A DNA stretch of 64,000 bases. Origin: Caprimulgus europaeus (taxonomy: Eukaryota; Chordata; Aves; Caprimulgiformes; Caprimulgidae). The stretch lies in the NCBI GenBank assembly GCA_907165065.1, contig OU015523.1, positions 121,112,246 to 121,176,245 on the forward strand, read 5' to 3'. A model generated the notes under the pieces. It did no database searches. It was not told the origin of the DNA and was given only the letters and a program-made list of their open reading frames with translations. Below, in pieces: positions 23,797-37,016 of this stretch. Numbering within the stretch: position 1 is the stretch's first letter; every line of letters starts with the position of its first letter. The position numbers and the translations under genes are program-made.

Positions 23797-26700
23797 CCAT
23801 CCCACATAGAGACATCAGTTCAACCCAGGGTAGAGCAGCAGAAATTCCACCCAACAGCAAACTTTTCCCAGTTTGGGTCAAATAAGAGCCAGTGGGTGAT
23901 GGTGGAGTAAAGAAAGGACCTATTTAAGCCAGTCCTTTCAGGGAGGAAGAAGCATTGCCAAGCTCTCCTGGAAATGCACCTCTGTTCCAGTTCCCCAGCG
24001 ACAGCTAGCACTGTCTATGTTAATGCCAGTCCATTTTCTGTGCAAGACTTATTTTCTTCTCATATCTCCAGCAGGTTCAAGCACTTTTATTACACTCAGT
24101 TTGGAAAGAGGGAGGTGAAATTATGACTGAATTCCAGTTGCCATTTAAATGCAGTTTGACGTGAATTCCAAATAAATGAAAAACAAAACAAAACAAAAAA
24201 ATCACTAAAAAAATCCAGCAATCATCTACTGAATAAGAAATCTGTTGTTCACCATTTTCTCTTCATAAAAAAATGTAAAAAGTAGGAATCTGAATAAATG
24301 CATGCTAAACTATATAATTGCTGAAATAAATATGTATAGATATAGGATATTCTTTGATTTAGCATAAAGAAGCAGCAAATTATATCAATCAGTGAGAATC
24401 AACCCGTTTTAAAAGGAAATAACTGAAAAGCACACATGCAAAACAAGATTAAAACTGATTATTTAAATCAAAATTCTCTCTTTGCTGGTTTAAACCATGA
24501 TTACAATTTAAATGAAGCCACTCTGCCACAAATAGCTTAGGGACAATGGTTTCTCCATCTTATATACCATGAGGATTTTAAAGTTGTCAGAGCCTCGTGC
24601 TGCTTGTGAGGAACATGGATGTATTGAGCCTTTATCTCCAGCCACGTTCTTCATTTGGTTTTAGTTTGGTTTAGGTGTTTGAAATAGGCAAATGACAACC
24701 CTTGGCTGAAAGAATGGGAATCTGGAAACCCACAAAAAATCTCCGAGATGCTTTTTCTTTTGGGAGCCTTAGGATGGAAATTAAATTGAGATTGAACTGC
24801 AAACCTGGAGCCAGGCTTTGATGCCGATTCCCCAGTAACATGAGGGTTGGAAAAGGAGCTCTATCCCAATATTGGAGCATTGAGGGAAATGTCTCCCTCT
24901 CTCTTAGGTACCACTGCTTTGGATAATTACATTCCACTTAACAAAATTCCCTTTGCACCTGCAGTTGGACGGGGTGTTTCTCCTCCATTAAATTGCTCTG
25001 TTTTGCTGCTGTGCTCTACCGAGCAGCTGTTAATGTTCCACCCCAGAGGTGTCTGCAGTTCAGCGATGGGTGAAATGATTAAGGCTAGCAAGGCACTTGA
25101 TCATTTGGAATGAAAGGTGCTACATAAACATACCCCATTAGTTTTATTAATGCTCAACAAAGCAAACTTTTCCTGTAGCTGGTTCGACTCCTCCTCAGCA
25201 TTTAATACAACATGTTCCCTCTGGGAGAGACGGCAGCTAAATGCAGCACACGTGGAGTTTGCTGGATGCATTCTTCAGCTTTCTTTAAAAAAGCCTGTTT
25301 CCCAGACTGATGATTTGACCCATCATATGCTGGGGGACTGCCATGAAATGAGTGTTGTGTTTGTAGAAGTCTGAAGGAGTGTTAATCTTGGGCCACTTCT
25401 CAGGAAAAGGAAGGTGATGACCTTGGTCATTGCTGACACTTGCAGTGTCAGGAGAGTAGAAAACTTGGCATGGGATCAGTCTACAAACTAAAGAATATGG
25501 AAAGGAATGTAACCTGATGGAGTTATAAAGAAAACAAGTCTTTTCAGGCAAATCAGGCTTCAATCTTTAAGCATGTTAGAAGTTTGGTTGATGAAAGAGC
25601 ATTAGTCACATGTTTGCAAAGTGTTGAGTTCTGCGTGGCATTGGCTCTGGCCAGGTTGACAGACATTTATGCAAACAGAATATAGATGTATATTTGTAAA
25701 TTATATGTCTAAACCAGAGTTCTTATGATACACAGCAACAGGGTAAAAGTGCTCTCCTTGTCCCCTCCTAAGTCCCAGTGTTCCTCAGCCCCACCTGAAT
25801 ATTTTTGACTGTTAATTGCCCACAAAGTGTAGTTCCCCTTGAGGAGAATCCTTGCCATTCTGTCTGCATAGGACCTCTTCCTCTGGTATGCTGCCTGCTC
25901 TCAAATCAAGACAAATTTGCTTTCTTTGCCCATTTTCTTCCCTTGAAGCTATGAATGGAGAAAGCAGAAAGCAGAGATCAACTCACAAAATCTCCATGGC
26001 TCCATGAATGAGATATTTTCATAACTCCCTTTGATGAGGGTCATGTGTATTTGTGGAGGGATATCTTCTTTCATGTGAGCTGGTAGCAAATAGGCTGGGT
26101 CCCATATGAATTTAGGATTACTAACCCTCTTCCTGCTCCTGTTAGACCCTGAGATTTGTGTGAATTGAAGCAGAGCCCTGAGAAACATCAGTGGACAGTC
26201 CTACCTCTTTAGGTGAATGAATCAAGTCCTTATTTGGTCAAAAACTAGAAATGTTTTGACAAAAAAAAAAGGGGGGTGGGGATGGAATTTGCTACATTAA
26301 TTGTTGGATAGAGAGTTTCTGGGGCCAAAAGGGTAGGTATTGGATGCTTTTCAACATTTGAGTGTTTATCTGGTGGAAAACTTAAACTCATGGCTGGTAA
26401 AGTGCAAGGACATCGAAACTAGATAGAGTAAAACATTACAAACAGAAAAATGCAAGAACAGGGCCTAAGCAGCCATAGTACAATGCAGGCAGATGCAATG
26501 ATCTACAGCTGTATTGCATGCAGCAGGGTGAGAGCCTGGAGATCTTGGCTCTGTAAAGAGTCATGGGGTCAGGGTAAGCAGCATCTCTGTGAGATGCTTT
26601 TGGTGCCTTTTAACTTGGTACTGGATGTCTTGCTGGAAGGTAAACAGGAGAACTGGGTGAAAACAGTTGTAATATAGTAGAGTTCAGACTAACTTCTCTC

Positions 26701-29700
26701 TGTAAGCTCCATGACTACATAAAAGAACAGTTTCCCAAGGTATATTTGAGAAGGGATTAGTGTTAGTTTTTTTTTTCTAGGGAAATATTTCACTACCTCA
26801 AACCAGAAGTTTTATTTGGAAACTTTTAGGAAGAGCCACAGTTTGGACTCTGAAACAAATGCAGCGCCCAATTATTTTTATCTGTCAGTGGCAGTAGATG
26901 TTTGAATTCTCAGCAGCAGATTATGGTTGGTCCCACATGAGCACAAAAGGTAAGAGAAGATGTTCAGGAAGTGTTCCCAAAGATACGCTAGACCCTAGCA
27001 TCTATTATTGCCCTTAAGCAGTACCCCAATAGATTCATGCCCCCATAGACAGTGATGAACTGATTCCTTAATCTTCTTTTAGTTCTTTTCTTCTGGAGTA
27101 TCTCACTGTAAGTAATGTTTTTCGAACTTTTAACGCTCTCATGAGCCATTCCTTGTTTATCACTGTCCTCCCTGAATTGGATTTGGTTAATTCATTCTTG
27201 GCTTTGTCTAAAGTTCTTGCAAATACATTTGTGTCCTTCAAGAGAAGAATGTCCAGACCATGGTAGAGTTGGGGAGAGGTCAATACCCCTTTTCCCCAGC
27301 AGACACAGAGAGCAGATACATTCTGCAGAGGAATCACACAAATGCTTTCCTGGAGAAACTACTAAAAAAATTTCTCCCAGAGCTGCTTCTCAGATTGATG
27401 TCTTATCGATGGTGGCATGCGGAGGTTGAGAGGATAGGAGGGACAGATGGTCCATAAGGTTCCTTTGAGCTACAGCCAGACTCAAAGAAGAAAAAGGAAG
27501 ATTGGTGAATTTCTGGAAGAGTTTATTTCCTCCTTGGACTTGAATAGGGTGTTGAAATTCATCCAACAGGCTCTGTAAAGCCTTTTGGATTCTAAGAAGA
27601 AGACATAGATCTACAGCCTCATTATGGCTTATTCGGCTGTAAAACAAGGGCTGTGAGGAAGGAGAGAGAGACAACAGGGTTTGCTTCCTTCCTGTGTACA
27701 TGAGCTCCTCTCCAACTGCAAATTTACTGATATGGTTGTTATGAAATAAATTATTTCAGCATCATTTCTTTTGGCACAAGTATCTGTCTGATCATTCTGA
27801 TTCTGCGTAGAGAGTTACTTCAAAATGAATATTTCCAAATAATTTTCCAGGAATAATTATATTGGTACATTTCCAAGTCTAGATAAGCCTATGAATAGGA
27901 TTCCAGAATAGGATGGAGAAAAAAATAAAAAAAAATTAACATATTCTTTACTTGCATGTTTTCAGAAGTATGCAGGCATGCCTTCCTCTTGTAAAAGTAG
28001 AGGCTGAAAACTGTTTAGTGGCTCTGGTTTTTAATAATTTTAACTAAGAGTGTTAGGAATTACAGTTAATTCAGTCAGTCACTAACAGGGAGTGTTTTGA
28101 AAATATCACTGTCTTAGGAAAGCTGGTATAGAAACACCAGGAGTTAGGATTTTTTGAGGTCCTATGCAGCCCTGCAGAGGATTAGGAAGCAGTCACTAAT
28201 TCTCTTCATCATGACATGCCATAAAACCTCTGAGATGCCACTCGAAACCATTGAGATTGCAACCCACTTGGCCAAGAGAGAGAAAAACAGAAGAACTTGG
28301 CTTTGTCTGTCTGTTACTGAAGGGTAGTTGGTGGCTGGGTACCCGTTGCCCCCATGAATAAGGTATCACATATTCTTCACTAGCCCTCATGCCAGGTCGT
28401 GCAAAAAAAAGGCATGACATTGCCCAGGATCAGTTTTTCCTACAGGAATTTCTTGAAAGGCTTCAGAGATGGGTTGTTGCAGCTTCTGTTTTACACAGAT
28501 TTAGGAGGAAAAAAAAAATCTATTGCATGACTCACCCAGCTCCTCCTCAGCATTTACTGCTTCTACCACTCAGATTTTGCATTCAGTATTTTCACTCGAA
28601 CAACTCTATTTCCTCCCTCCCTTACTTCACCTTTATTTCTTCCTGATGAGCAATTCAGAGAGCAAACTTTTCCTCTCCTTCATTCCCATCAGTAACTCCA
28701 TTCAAAGTCCTGCCTATGTTCCTATTTTCTTGGCAGAGCTATATTCAGTGAACACATTTGTTTCTCTAGCTAGGGAACAAAAGTATCTGCAAGCAAACTC
28801 ATTTTCCTTCCGAACTGCTTAGGAGGGTAGTGCTGGCAAGAGGGAGGAAAGTGCTTTGTCAAGTGTTGGAGGAACAAGAGAGACATCTTCTCCCCCCTAA
28901 CATCCCCCCTTTATTATTATTGGGAAGACTCCGTTAGTTTCTCACTTCCTTGGGGACTACAAACATCTTGAAAAGATCTTTCACGCAGGCAGATAACAAA
29001 CTCACTGCAGAGATGCATCAGAAAGGGAAAAAATTACTTGCTAGTAATGATGTTTATCACAATCCTTCCTCCTTTCCCAATCCTACCAAGGAAGCTATTT
29101 CTCATAGAAAGGTCAAATCTTGTGCTTTTTTCTTTTTTCTTTTTTCTTTTTTCTTTTTTCTTTTTTCTTTTTTCTTTTTTTTCTGGCAAACTTTCCGTTG
29201 TACAAATTCAGCACATGTAAGCTTGGTTCATGGAAGTTTTACCTAAAAAGTGGGTTGGAGGAGACAGCAGCATGGGCCAGTGTGATTTATTTGAGATAGA
29301 CCTAATCTGATAACACACACCACAAAAAAAAAGGCCAGGTCACTTCTGCTCAATGCATTGGCACAAGGGACATTCCCACAGCTGAGAATCAGTGAAGCCT
29401 GGGCCAGATGTCAGGGGGACTCACACTTCCACTGGACTGAACTCATCAGTGGAGTCTGCTCTGCTTTTCATCCCACCAGGACAGGAAAACACAGCTATGT
29501 GGCACTGTCAGATGCTGCTTTGAAGGAGACTTTGATTTCATCTGCTCTGCATGGATGTTAAAAAATCTCACAGTGCTTTAATGGGAAGGCTGACCCAGGA
29601 GTTTTGTCCTAAGAAGTCTTTCTCATCAGCGATGTATAGTCAGTACTGAACAAATTGGCTACCAGCCTCAACATTACAGGCATCCACATCCTACAGTGGT

Positions 29701-31097
29701 AATTACCTGTTGATAAAAGTCAAGAGAAGCAAACCTCATGAAACTGCTGCAAAGTGGTGATGTGCAAGCCTGCAAAGTGTGTGTGTGCATGGAAAGGTGG
29801 TTTGCTGGGCTGCATTTCCAGCTCTGTTAATTATATCTCCTTGCTGTTGCATGCTCTGTCATTGGCAAGACTGGGTCTACAGCCCAGGGCTCTGACACTT
29901 AGTCCCCTGAGTCTACCCAAAATGCTACTGAGACCCTCAGTGGAATAGGAATTGATCTGGCGCTACTGACTCCAACCCTCTGAAACACTCCAGAAATTGT
30001 GGTGTACATCCCTAACACAATCAGTCCACTGAATTTCTGAGAATAATAAAAAAGGTTTCTGGTAGATGGTGAATTTGATTTATTAAATTCAGGGGAAAAG
30101 TATCTGTATATCAGCTGTATTTTTCACAGATGTGAAAAGAAGTACTCCAAAGTAACTGCTAATGAAAATAAAAGTACCTTGTTAGTTGCTTAAGGCTAAA
30201 GAAAGTGACAGATTAAAGGTGTCCATCTAAAAATATCTTACCTAATGTCTTATTTTATGATGACTGAAATATCAAAGTCAGCCAGGTTTAAGATGCTGGT
30301 TAAGATTTTGTCAGCACAGTGAAAATGAAATGAAATTTTCTTGGAGATGTTCTCAAGAACAAATAAAATTATTTACATATATACATATGAAAAAAATTTA
30401 ACCAGCCTCAGAGACCAAATTTCTGGAGGATCACAATTTATTCTTCAGTATCCCCCTGTCTGGTTTTCTTAATAAGCATCAATGTTCAATGACTGAAAAG
30501 ATGGAGCAGGTACACAACAGACAGATCCAAAGAGGTCAATTTTTCTGTTTTTAACAGAGAGCTGCCTTTTTCAAGAGAAAGATGTTTCTGCTAGAAATGT
30601 ACATAAATCTATGACTTTTTAATAAGGGCATGTAGCTCATTACCCTCTGCAAATTAACCATATCTAATCATATATTTCCTAAAAAATAAAATAGCACATT
30701 GCATCTGTTAGTCTTCATTCCAATACAAACCAAATATGCATGAGTACTGTAGTATAAACTGTTCCATCTGTTACCACGAATGTATAGTCACTCTGGTCAC
30801 CCCCACACACACAACAGAAGGGTCTTTCGCTCTTTGCATCTGTCTTCACTGAAGAACTGCTTTTCAACTGGGAGTAGCCAAGCTGGAGAAAGAGCAGCAC
30901 TACAGCAAAATAACTCTTGAATCCCAGTGCCCATGCTGCTGTGGTCGTCGTATGTGAGTGGCTTTAGGATTACTGGGGGCAAATCTTTTGGTTTTTAGCA
31001 CTGTCATAAAACTGAGCTTCACCCTAAATTCTTGAAGAAATGGTAAAAGAAAGTGTCCTTTCTGGGAATGTGGAGAGAATTGTCTCTCTACTTTGTC
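23797..31097. other. TENM4: Long intron stretch without recognised LINE or LTR
   Basis: Seven kilobases of mostly AT-rich DNA (especially 24160-24500) with small A-rich runs and the heptamer repeat at 29125-29183. Open frames up to about 100 codons occur on both strands without family resemblance or plausible exon borders. Confidence 0.5.
29125..29183. repeat. (CTTTTTT)n heptamer microsatellite
   Basis: About eight units of CTTTTTT with a strict 7-bp period. It creates artificial Phe/Leu/Ser open frames. Confidence 0.95.
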
Positions 31098-31580
31098 CTG
31101 TTCAAGAGAGATAGGGAACTTCTGGGGAGAGTCCAGCAGAGGCTACAAAGACGATTAAGGGTCTGGAGCATCTTTCTTATGAGGAAAGGCTGAGAGAGCT
31201 GGGTCTGTTTAGCCTGGAGAAGAGAAGACTGAGAGGGGACCTTATTAATGTTTATAAATATCTAAAGGATGGGTGTCGAGAGGATGGGGCCAGACTCTTT
31301 TCAGTGGTGGCCAGTGATAGGACAAGGGGCAATGGGCACAAGCTGGAACACAGGAGGTTCCACTTAAACATGAGGAAAAACTTCTTTACTGTGCGGACGC
31401 CAGAGCACTGGGACAGGCTGCCAGAGAGGTTGTGGAGTCTCCATCTCTGGAGATGTTCGAAACCCACCTGGATGCAGCCCTGTGCAACCTGCTCTGGGTA
31501 AACCTGCTTGGGCAGGGTGGACTTTGGACTAGAAGATCTCCAGAGATGCCTTCCAACCGCAACCATTCTGTGATTCTGTG
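31098..31580 (+). mobile_element. CR1 copy, about 480 bases
   Basis: 'TTCAAGAGAGATAGGGAACT' through ATTCTGTGATTCTGTG. It carries the TTATTAATGTTTATAAATAT block that also marks the copies at 45081 and 63303, so these three are one subfamily. Confidence 0.95.
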
Positions 31581-33454
31581 GTTGTGGGAAGGTGATGGAG
31601 GCCAGGCATTACTTGAGAAGCACACTAGACAATGGTCAGCATTAGCAGTTGGTATGTAACGCTGCTTGGCATTTCATCCTGTATCTACTTCTGAGCAGGT
31701 CACTTCAAATTTATTGCGTTGCCACGTTTGAATCAAGTGGTTTTATGTTGTGACTGAGAGGAGATTAACAAGCAAATCTGAAGCTGCAATGCAGGTTAGT
31801 GTTGTGGGAAAGACAAGATACTATTTTTAGAAAACACGAGTTTGCCATTCAGCGTGTGACAAGGTCGCCACTGTTCTCGCTTTCTCTTGCTCTTTCCCTC
31901 TGGCCTGCACATCTCAGCCACTCACACCTAAATTACTGCAAAATTAAAACAGGCAATGGCTCTCCAAGAATCAGTTCCCACTAATGGATCAAAAAGTGCC
32001 AAATGTAGCCTATCCCTATTTGGGAAGGGGAAATCACAGTCCATGGAGACCATTGCATCCATACCAGGATCTGTATGGGTAAAACTTCACCACTCACAAA
32101 AGCCAACCTCCTTCCTCATGTAGTCAGTCACACTTTCACCTGAACTCCCTTTCTTGTTCATCAGGTTTCAGAATCTCCCAGCACAACAACTTGCTTTTTG
32201 AGTTTGAGAAAACTGAGGATCTGCTTGGAGGATTGGTCTTAGGCTAGTGACAGCTGTGGCACTTTGCACCCATGTGATGACTCTGGTGTGACCAGAGCAG
32301 TTCAGCAGAGTAACAGGCACAACTATTGCCCAAACCAGTTAGTTTTGTTATGTAGATCTCAGGTAATACCCTGGGAGGAGCCTGTGCTATATCATCCATA
32401 TGTATGTTGGCCCAGCACTCAGGGATGTCCCAAATTCAGCTGTGCTGAGTAAAGCAGATCCACCCAGAAGAGTCTCTAGATGCTTCTCTGAGATAACCTT
32501 CTGCCCTCCAAAAGCACAGCCCTTTCACAGATAAATGCAGTCACCCATTTGCTCCGGTTGCCATTTTCTGTTACATTTCCAGTAACACAGCTATGGCAAT
32601 CATCACATTGATGACTTATTTCTGAGCAAACAGGTTCCTTCTTCTCATGGCCTGCTGTTGGTTCACTGACAGTACATCAAAGCAGACAGAGAAGTGTCAA
32701 CTTCACAAAATACAGCCAAATTCCAAAGTTGTGTCTAGACAGATGCCCTCAACCATCTCAAGAATACAAAAATCACATCCTGAAACAGCAGTGATGGTGG
32801 GTGCACCTCAGGGACTGGTGACCAGCTGTGGGGAGCTGGTGACGGAAGATGCCATGGAGAGAGATCTGTCCCAGCTGGCCACTGGTGCCAGCACTGTCAT
32901 TTTAATTAGCTGTGTGTATATATACACATATATAATACACACTGTACCTCTTTATCAGCAGGATGGGTTCACTAAATATATGTCAACTGAAATTACTTTA
33001 GAAAGAGCCTCGGCACTCGGCTTCCCACCTGCTTCTCTACGACAGCTGCCCAGAGTCTGTAAAACACATCAGATGAAAGGCACCGTAGAGCTGCAGCACG
33101 AGACTGTTATTACATCTAACAGATGAGCAATCAGATCTGAACTGACCGAGGACTGAGCGTCTGAGGCAAGAGGAGAATCCTTTGGGGAGGCCGTTACCAT
33201 GAAAGTAATACAATTCAGTATTTGTACCAGCCACTCTGAAATTCAACAGCAGTCGACCTAGTACGAGCATCCTTTTAAATATCATCTTTCATTCCTCTAG
33301 CAAACAGCAATATCCTGTAACAGCATTAGGACAGGGAAAGGAGGGGAGCTGCACAGCAAACACACACACACGCACGGAGAGGGCAATATGGGCAGGCAGG
33401 AGCAGAAAAAGCAACGTCTTGGTGAATTTGTGGGTGCTATGAAAAACAAGGACA
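31581..33454. other. TENM4: Intron stretch before the solo LTR
   Basis: Unclassified DNA. The perfect 16-bp palindrome TGTGTATATATACACA lies at 32913-32928. A 159-codon open frame (32647-33126) runs through it, has no recognised domains, and I regard it as chance. Confidence 0.5.
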
Positions 33455-33459
33455 GTGAT
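33455..33459. repeat. Left target-site duplication of solo LTR
   Basis: GTGAT, repeated at 34616-34620 directly outside the LTR ends. Five bases is typical for ERVL integration. Confidence 0.9.
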
Positions 33460-34615
33460 TGTGGTGGGTTGACCCTAGCTGGATGCCCAGTGCCCACCAA
33501 AGCTGCTCTATCACTCCCCCTCCTCAGCTGAACAGGGGAGAGAAAATATAACAAAAGGCTCGTGAGTTGAGATAGGATGGGGAGAGATCTCTCACCAGTT
33601 ACTGGCATGGGCAGAACAGCCTTGACTTGGGGAAAAATACATGTAATTTATTACCAAACAAAACAAAGGAGGATAATGAGAAATAAAACCAAATCTTAAA
33701 ACACTTTACCCTCTTCCCAGGCTTAACTTTACTCCTAATTTCTCTGCCTCCTCCCCTCCAATGGCACACTGGATCGGGAATGGGGGTTGTGGTCAGTTCA
33801 TCACATGTTGTCTCTGCTGCTCCTTCCTCCTCAGTGAGGGCACTCCTCACACTCTTCCCCTGCTCCAGCATGAGGCCCCTCCCATGAGAGACAGTCCTCC
33901 ACGAACTTCTCCAACATGAGTCCTTCTCATGACTGACAGTTCTTCACAAACTACTCCAGCCCGGGTCCATTCCATAGTGTGCAGTCCTTCAGGAACAGAC
34001 TGCTCCAGAGTGGGTCCCCCACGGGGTCACAAGTCCTGCCAGCAAACCTGCTCCAGCTTGGGCTCCTCTCTCCACGGGCTACAGGTCCTGACAGGAACCT
34101 GCTCCAGCACGGGCTTCCCGCGGTGTCACAGCCTCCTTCAGGCATCCACCTGCTCTGGCAGGGGGTCTTCCATGGACTGCAGGTGGTCATCTGCTCCACC
34201 ATGGACCTCCATGGGCTGCAGGGGGACAACCTGCCTTACCATGGTCTTCACGATACAGGGGAACCTCCGCTCTGGCACCTGAAGCACCTCCTCCCCCTCC
34301 TTCTCCCTGACCTTGGTGTCTGCAGAGTTGTTTCCCTCACATCTTCTCACGCCTCTCTCTCCAGCTGCAAAATGTGCCAGGGTTTTGAGGGGATTTTTGG
34401 TTGTTTTCTCTTTTCTCTTCCTCTTTTTAATTATGTTATCTCAGAGGTTTTACCATTGTTACTGCTGGGCTCAGCCTGTGCCAGCGACAGGTCCATCTTG
34501 TAGCCGGCTGGCATTGGCTCTCTTGGACATGGGGGGGAAGTTTCTGACAGCTTCTCACAGGAGCCACCCCTATGTCCTCCCCATTACCAAAACTTGGCTA
34601 CTCAAACCCAACACA
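33460..34615 (-). mobile_element. ERVL-type solo LTR, antisense to TENM4
   Basis: A complete 1156-base LTR bounded on the + strand by TG (33460) and CA (34615), flanked by the 5-bp duplication GTGAT. In its own sense (minus strand) it starts TGTGTTGGGTTTGAGTAGCC and has an AT-rich TATA-like segment (CATAATTAAAAAGAGG near 34420-34440). A long internal minisatellite follows. AATAAA lies at 33652-33647, and the end reads GGGTCAACCCACCACA. I recognise this as an abundant neoavian ERVL LTR. No internal retroviral genes remain, as expected after LTR-LTR recombination. Open frames inside it are not genes. Confidence 0.92.
33859..34280. repeat. Minisatellite inside the solo LTR
   Basis: About nine imperfect units of 38-51 bases, most beginning with a variant of CTGCTCCAGC followed by a GGG/CCC-rich half and a CAGTCCT- or CAGGTCCT-like segment on the + strand. 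It is part of the LTR consensus and varies in copy number between insertions. Confidence 0.8.
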
Positions 34616-34620
34616 GTGAT
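34616..34620. repeat. Right target-site duplication of solo LTR
   Basis: GTGAT immediately after the terminal CA of the LTR, identical to 33455-33459. Confidence 0.9.
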
Positions 34621-36958
34621 ACACTGGGCTGGGGGGACTCTTAAGCACAGGGCAAGTAACAGAGCCCACCAGCAAGATGGTGAGAGGAAGCAGCACTCAG
34701 CCAGAGGTCACAGCCCTGCTGATACCATGAGCCCACAATGCTGTTTCTGTACTTGGGATCCAGAAAGCTGGAAGCCAATCTAGCAATATGCATGGAACAA
34801 ATCCAAGTGGGAGAGCTATCTGAATATCTGTGTGGTGGGCATTTGTTTCATATTCAGAAGAAAAGGAAGAAAAAAAAAAGAGGAAAGAATGAAACCTGCT
34901 TTGACCATTAAAGACAGCTTTAGGGAAAAGGCAGTGTAGAAATAAATGAAAACAGCTGCCCAAGAGTTTGTAAAGCTTTGACTTGGTAGTAGAAAGTCAT
35001 TGAAGCCCTCTTTTAAAAATTTATTTAGCTCTATGAGGTTATCTTTTTAATATGCAAAAAGAGCAGGAGGCTATCGATTAGCCTTACATTGCACTGCAGT
35101 GATTTCCTGGACAAGCTCAATATCAATAACTCAAAATCTGGGAATAAACGAATAAACATGGACTGCTGTTGACCTTAACTGTAACCTTCACACTATCTCA
35201 GTGGCAAAAGGGAAAAGCAAGCATTGAAGATGATAATTAAAGCTCTTGTTTTAGCGCATATTAATATGCACAGCCATCAAACACTTCCTGCTAGATTTTC
35301 ATTTCATGAGCAAATTGGATGAGACTTAGAAGATCATAGGGTGAAATGCTGGTTTTGAGATCCAAGTGTCTCACACCTGAATAACCCTTTGCTATGATGG
35401 AGCTATGCCATGAATAAAAGTGTTTAAAGGTAATGGGCCTGACGTCAGGGGACTCAAATTCTCCTCTTGCTTCAGCCAATTCTTGTGCCAACTTGTACTA
35501 ATCTCTTCCTCTCTCTGGACTTTCATTTCCTTCATGGCAATACTGACTCTTTTTAATTCCCCTCACCCATATTCTAATGAACATGTTCAAGAAAGAAGAA
35601 TTTAAACTGAAACCACCACAAAAAAAGAGGCAATTGGGATGGTTATGGCATAGGGAGGTCAGGGTTACTACAAAGCCTATCTGGATTTCATCTCTCACGG
35701 CGAGGACGAGAGGAGGAAGGCAGGGAAAGGATATGATTACAGACTCTAAATATATCAGCCAGGTAAACACCAGGGAGGGAGCAGAGGTCTTTAAGCTAAA
35801 AGATGATGTTGGCACAAGAACAAATGACTACAAATAGGCTAAAAATAAATTTAGACGGGAAACTAGAAATTTTGTAACTGTTTAGAGAATGAGTCCTGGA
35901 ATTCCTTCCCAGTCAGATTAGACAAGAAAATAACTAGTTTAAGACAGCTGTGAGCAGGCTTGGATGGGACAATGCCTCTTATATTTGAGGGACAGAGTTA
36001 GTGACCTTGAACATCCCTCTTAATCCCACGTTCCTCTTTCATTTCTGTGTCATCCAACGCCTGCAGTCTCCTGTATAACGTGCCAGGAAGGGCTGTGTCA
36101 GACAGGTCATTTCTTCATACTGGCAGCCCCTGTTTTAATACACAGCTGGTTCACAGGGCTGAGAGCTGCGGCGATGGGAATGGATCAAAGACAAGCCCTG
36201 TTTGAAGGTTTTCTTCCCATGCAGGAGACCAGAAGGTTGGGTTTTTTTTAATTGCAGTCTATCCCAGACAGAAAGAATGTCCCTTCATTCAGCACATGAA
36301 TACAGGAGCAAGGGAAATTTAAAAGGAGCTTGAAATTCATCTACCCAAGTACTGTTATTCTTTCAGTTTATGTATTTTTGCCTAGCTGCAAATTTGAGCC
36401 ATTCAATGAAAAGTCAGAGCCCTGCTGGGCAAATCACTGCTCGTTTCACGTTGAGGAACAGTCCTCGTCCTAAAGGAATTACAAAGCTTGCTGGAGAAAG
36501 AGGTTATTGTCCTCACCTCGCACATGGGGAACTACAACAGGGCTTCGTTAGGGCTTTATATTTCTAAAAATGGCCTCAGCTTGGGCCCTGACAGGCTCGA
36601 TCTTACTTTCAGCTTCTCTGAAAATAAAAGCAATTGAATACGAAGCCTGACACCAAAAAATGGTAATTCTTTTTTTCAGTAAACACGTTGCTGTTTTGCT
36701 TCTTACGCTTTATGACTTCTGGACCCAACCTCCCCCCGCTGCTGCAGTGTGTTTCTTCTCATGTTTGGTGGCTGTCAAAGCCACTTTCAAACTACTGCAA
36801 GAATGAGCAAAGTGAAGGATTTTAATGTGCCTCCATCAGGCAGAGCTGCCTGGCTGTGCACTGTGTAGTTTAAGAACTGAGGCAAAAACATAGATCTCAG
36901 TTTTCCTATCTAATAAGATTTTAATCTGAACACTCACTATTTCATATTTTTTCACAAA
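34621..36958. other. TENM4: Intron stretch with a candidate homeodomain-type palindrome
   Basis: No recognised transposon. The segment 35180-35290 is AT-rich with TAATTA-like words and the palindrome at 35256-35269; 36360-36720 is also repeat-free. No coding exon seen. Confidence 0.4.
35256..35269. promoter_or_regulatory. Perfect palindrome GCATATTAATATGC
   Basis: A 14-bp perfect dyad made of two ATATGC-like half sites around TTAA, with a GATAATTAAAG word about 20 bases upstream. It resembles paired POU or homeodomain half sites; function is inference. Confidence 0.3.
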
Positions 36959-37016
36959 ATCACAGAAAGTTAGGGATTGGAAGGGACCTTGAAATATCAT
37001 CAAGTCCAATCCCCAG
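36959..37016 (-). mobile_element. CR1 tail fragment
   Basis: 'ATCACAGAAAGTTAGGGATT' then GGAAGGGACCTTGAAATATCATC and AAGTCCAATCCCC, the last 55-60 bases of a minus-strand CR1 of the same kind as the copy at 53695. Confidence 0.8.

Noticed and set aside
32647..33126. 159-codon open frame
   Set aside because: No family resemblance, and it runs through a TG/TA low-complexity stretch. Likely chance.
33929..34783. Frames of 117-174 codons near 34 kb
   Set aside because: Inside the solo LTR and its minisatellite, which carry no retroviral genes.
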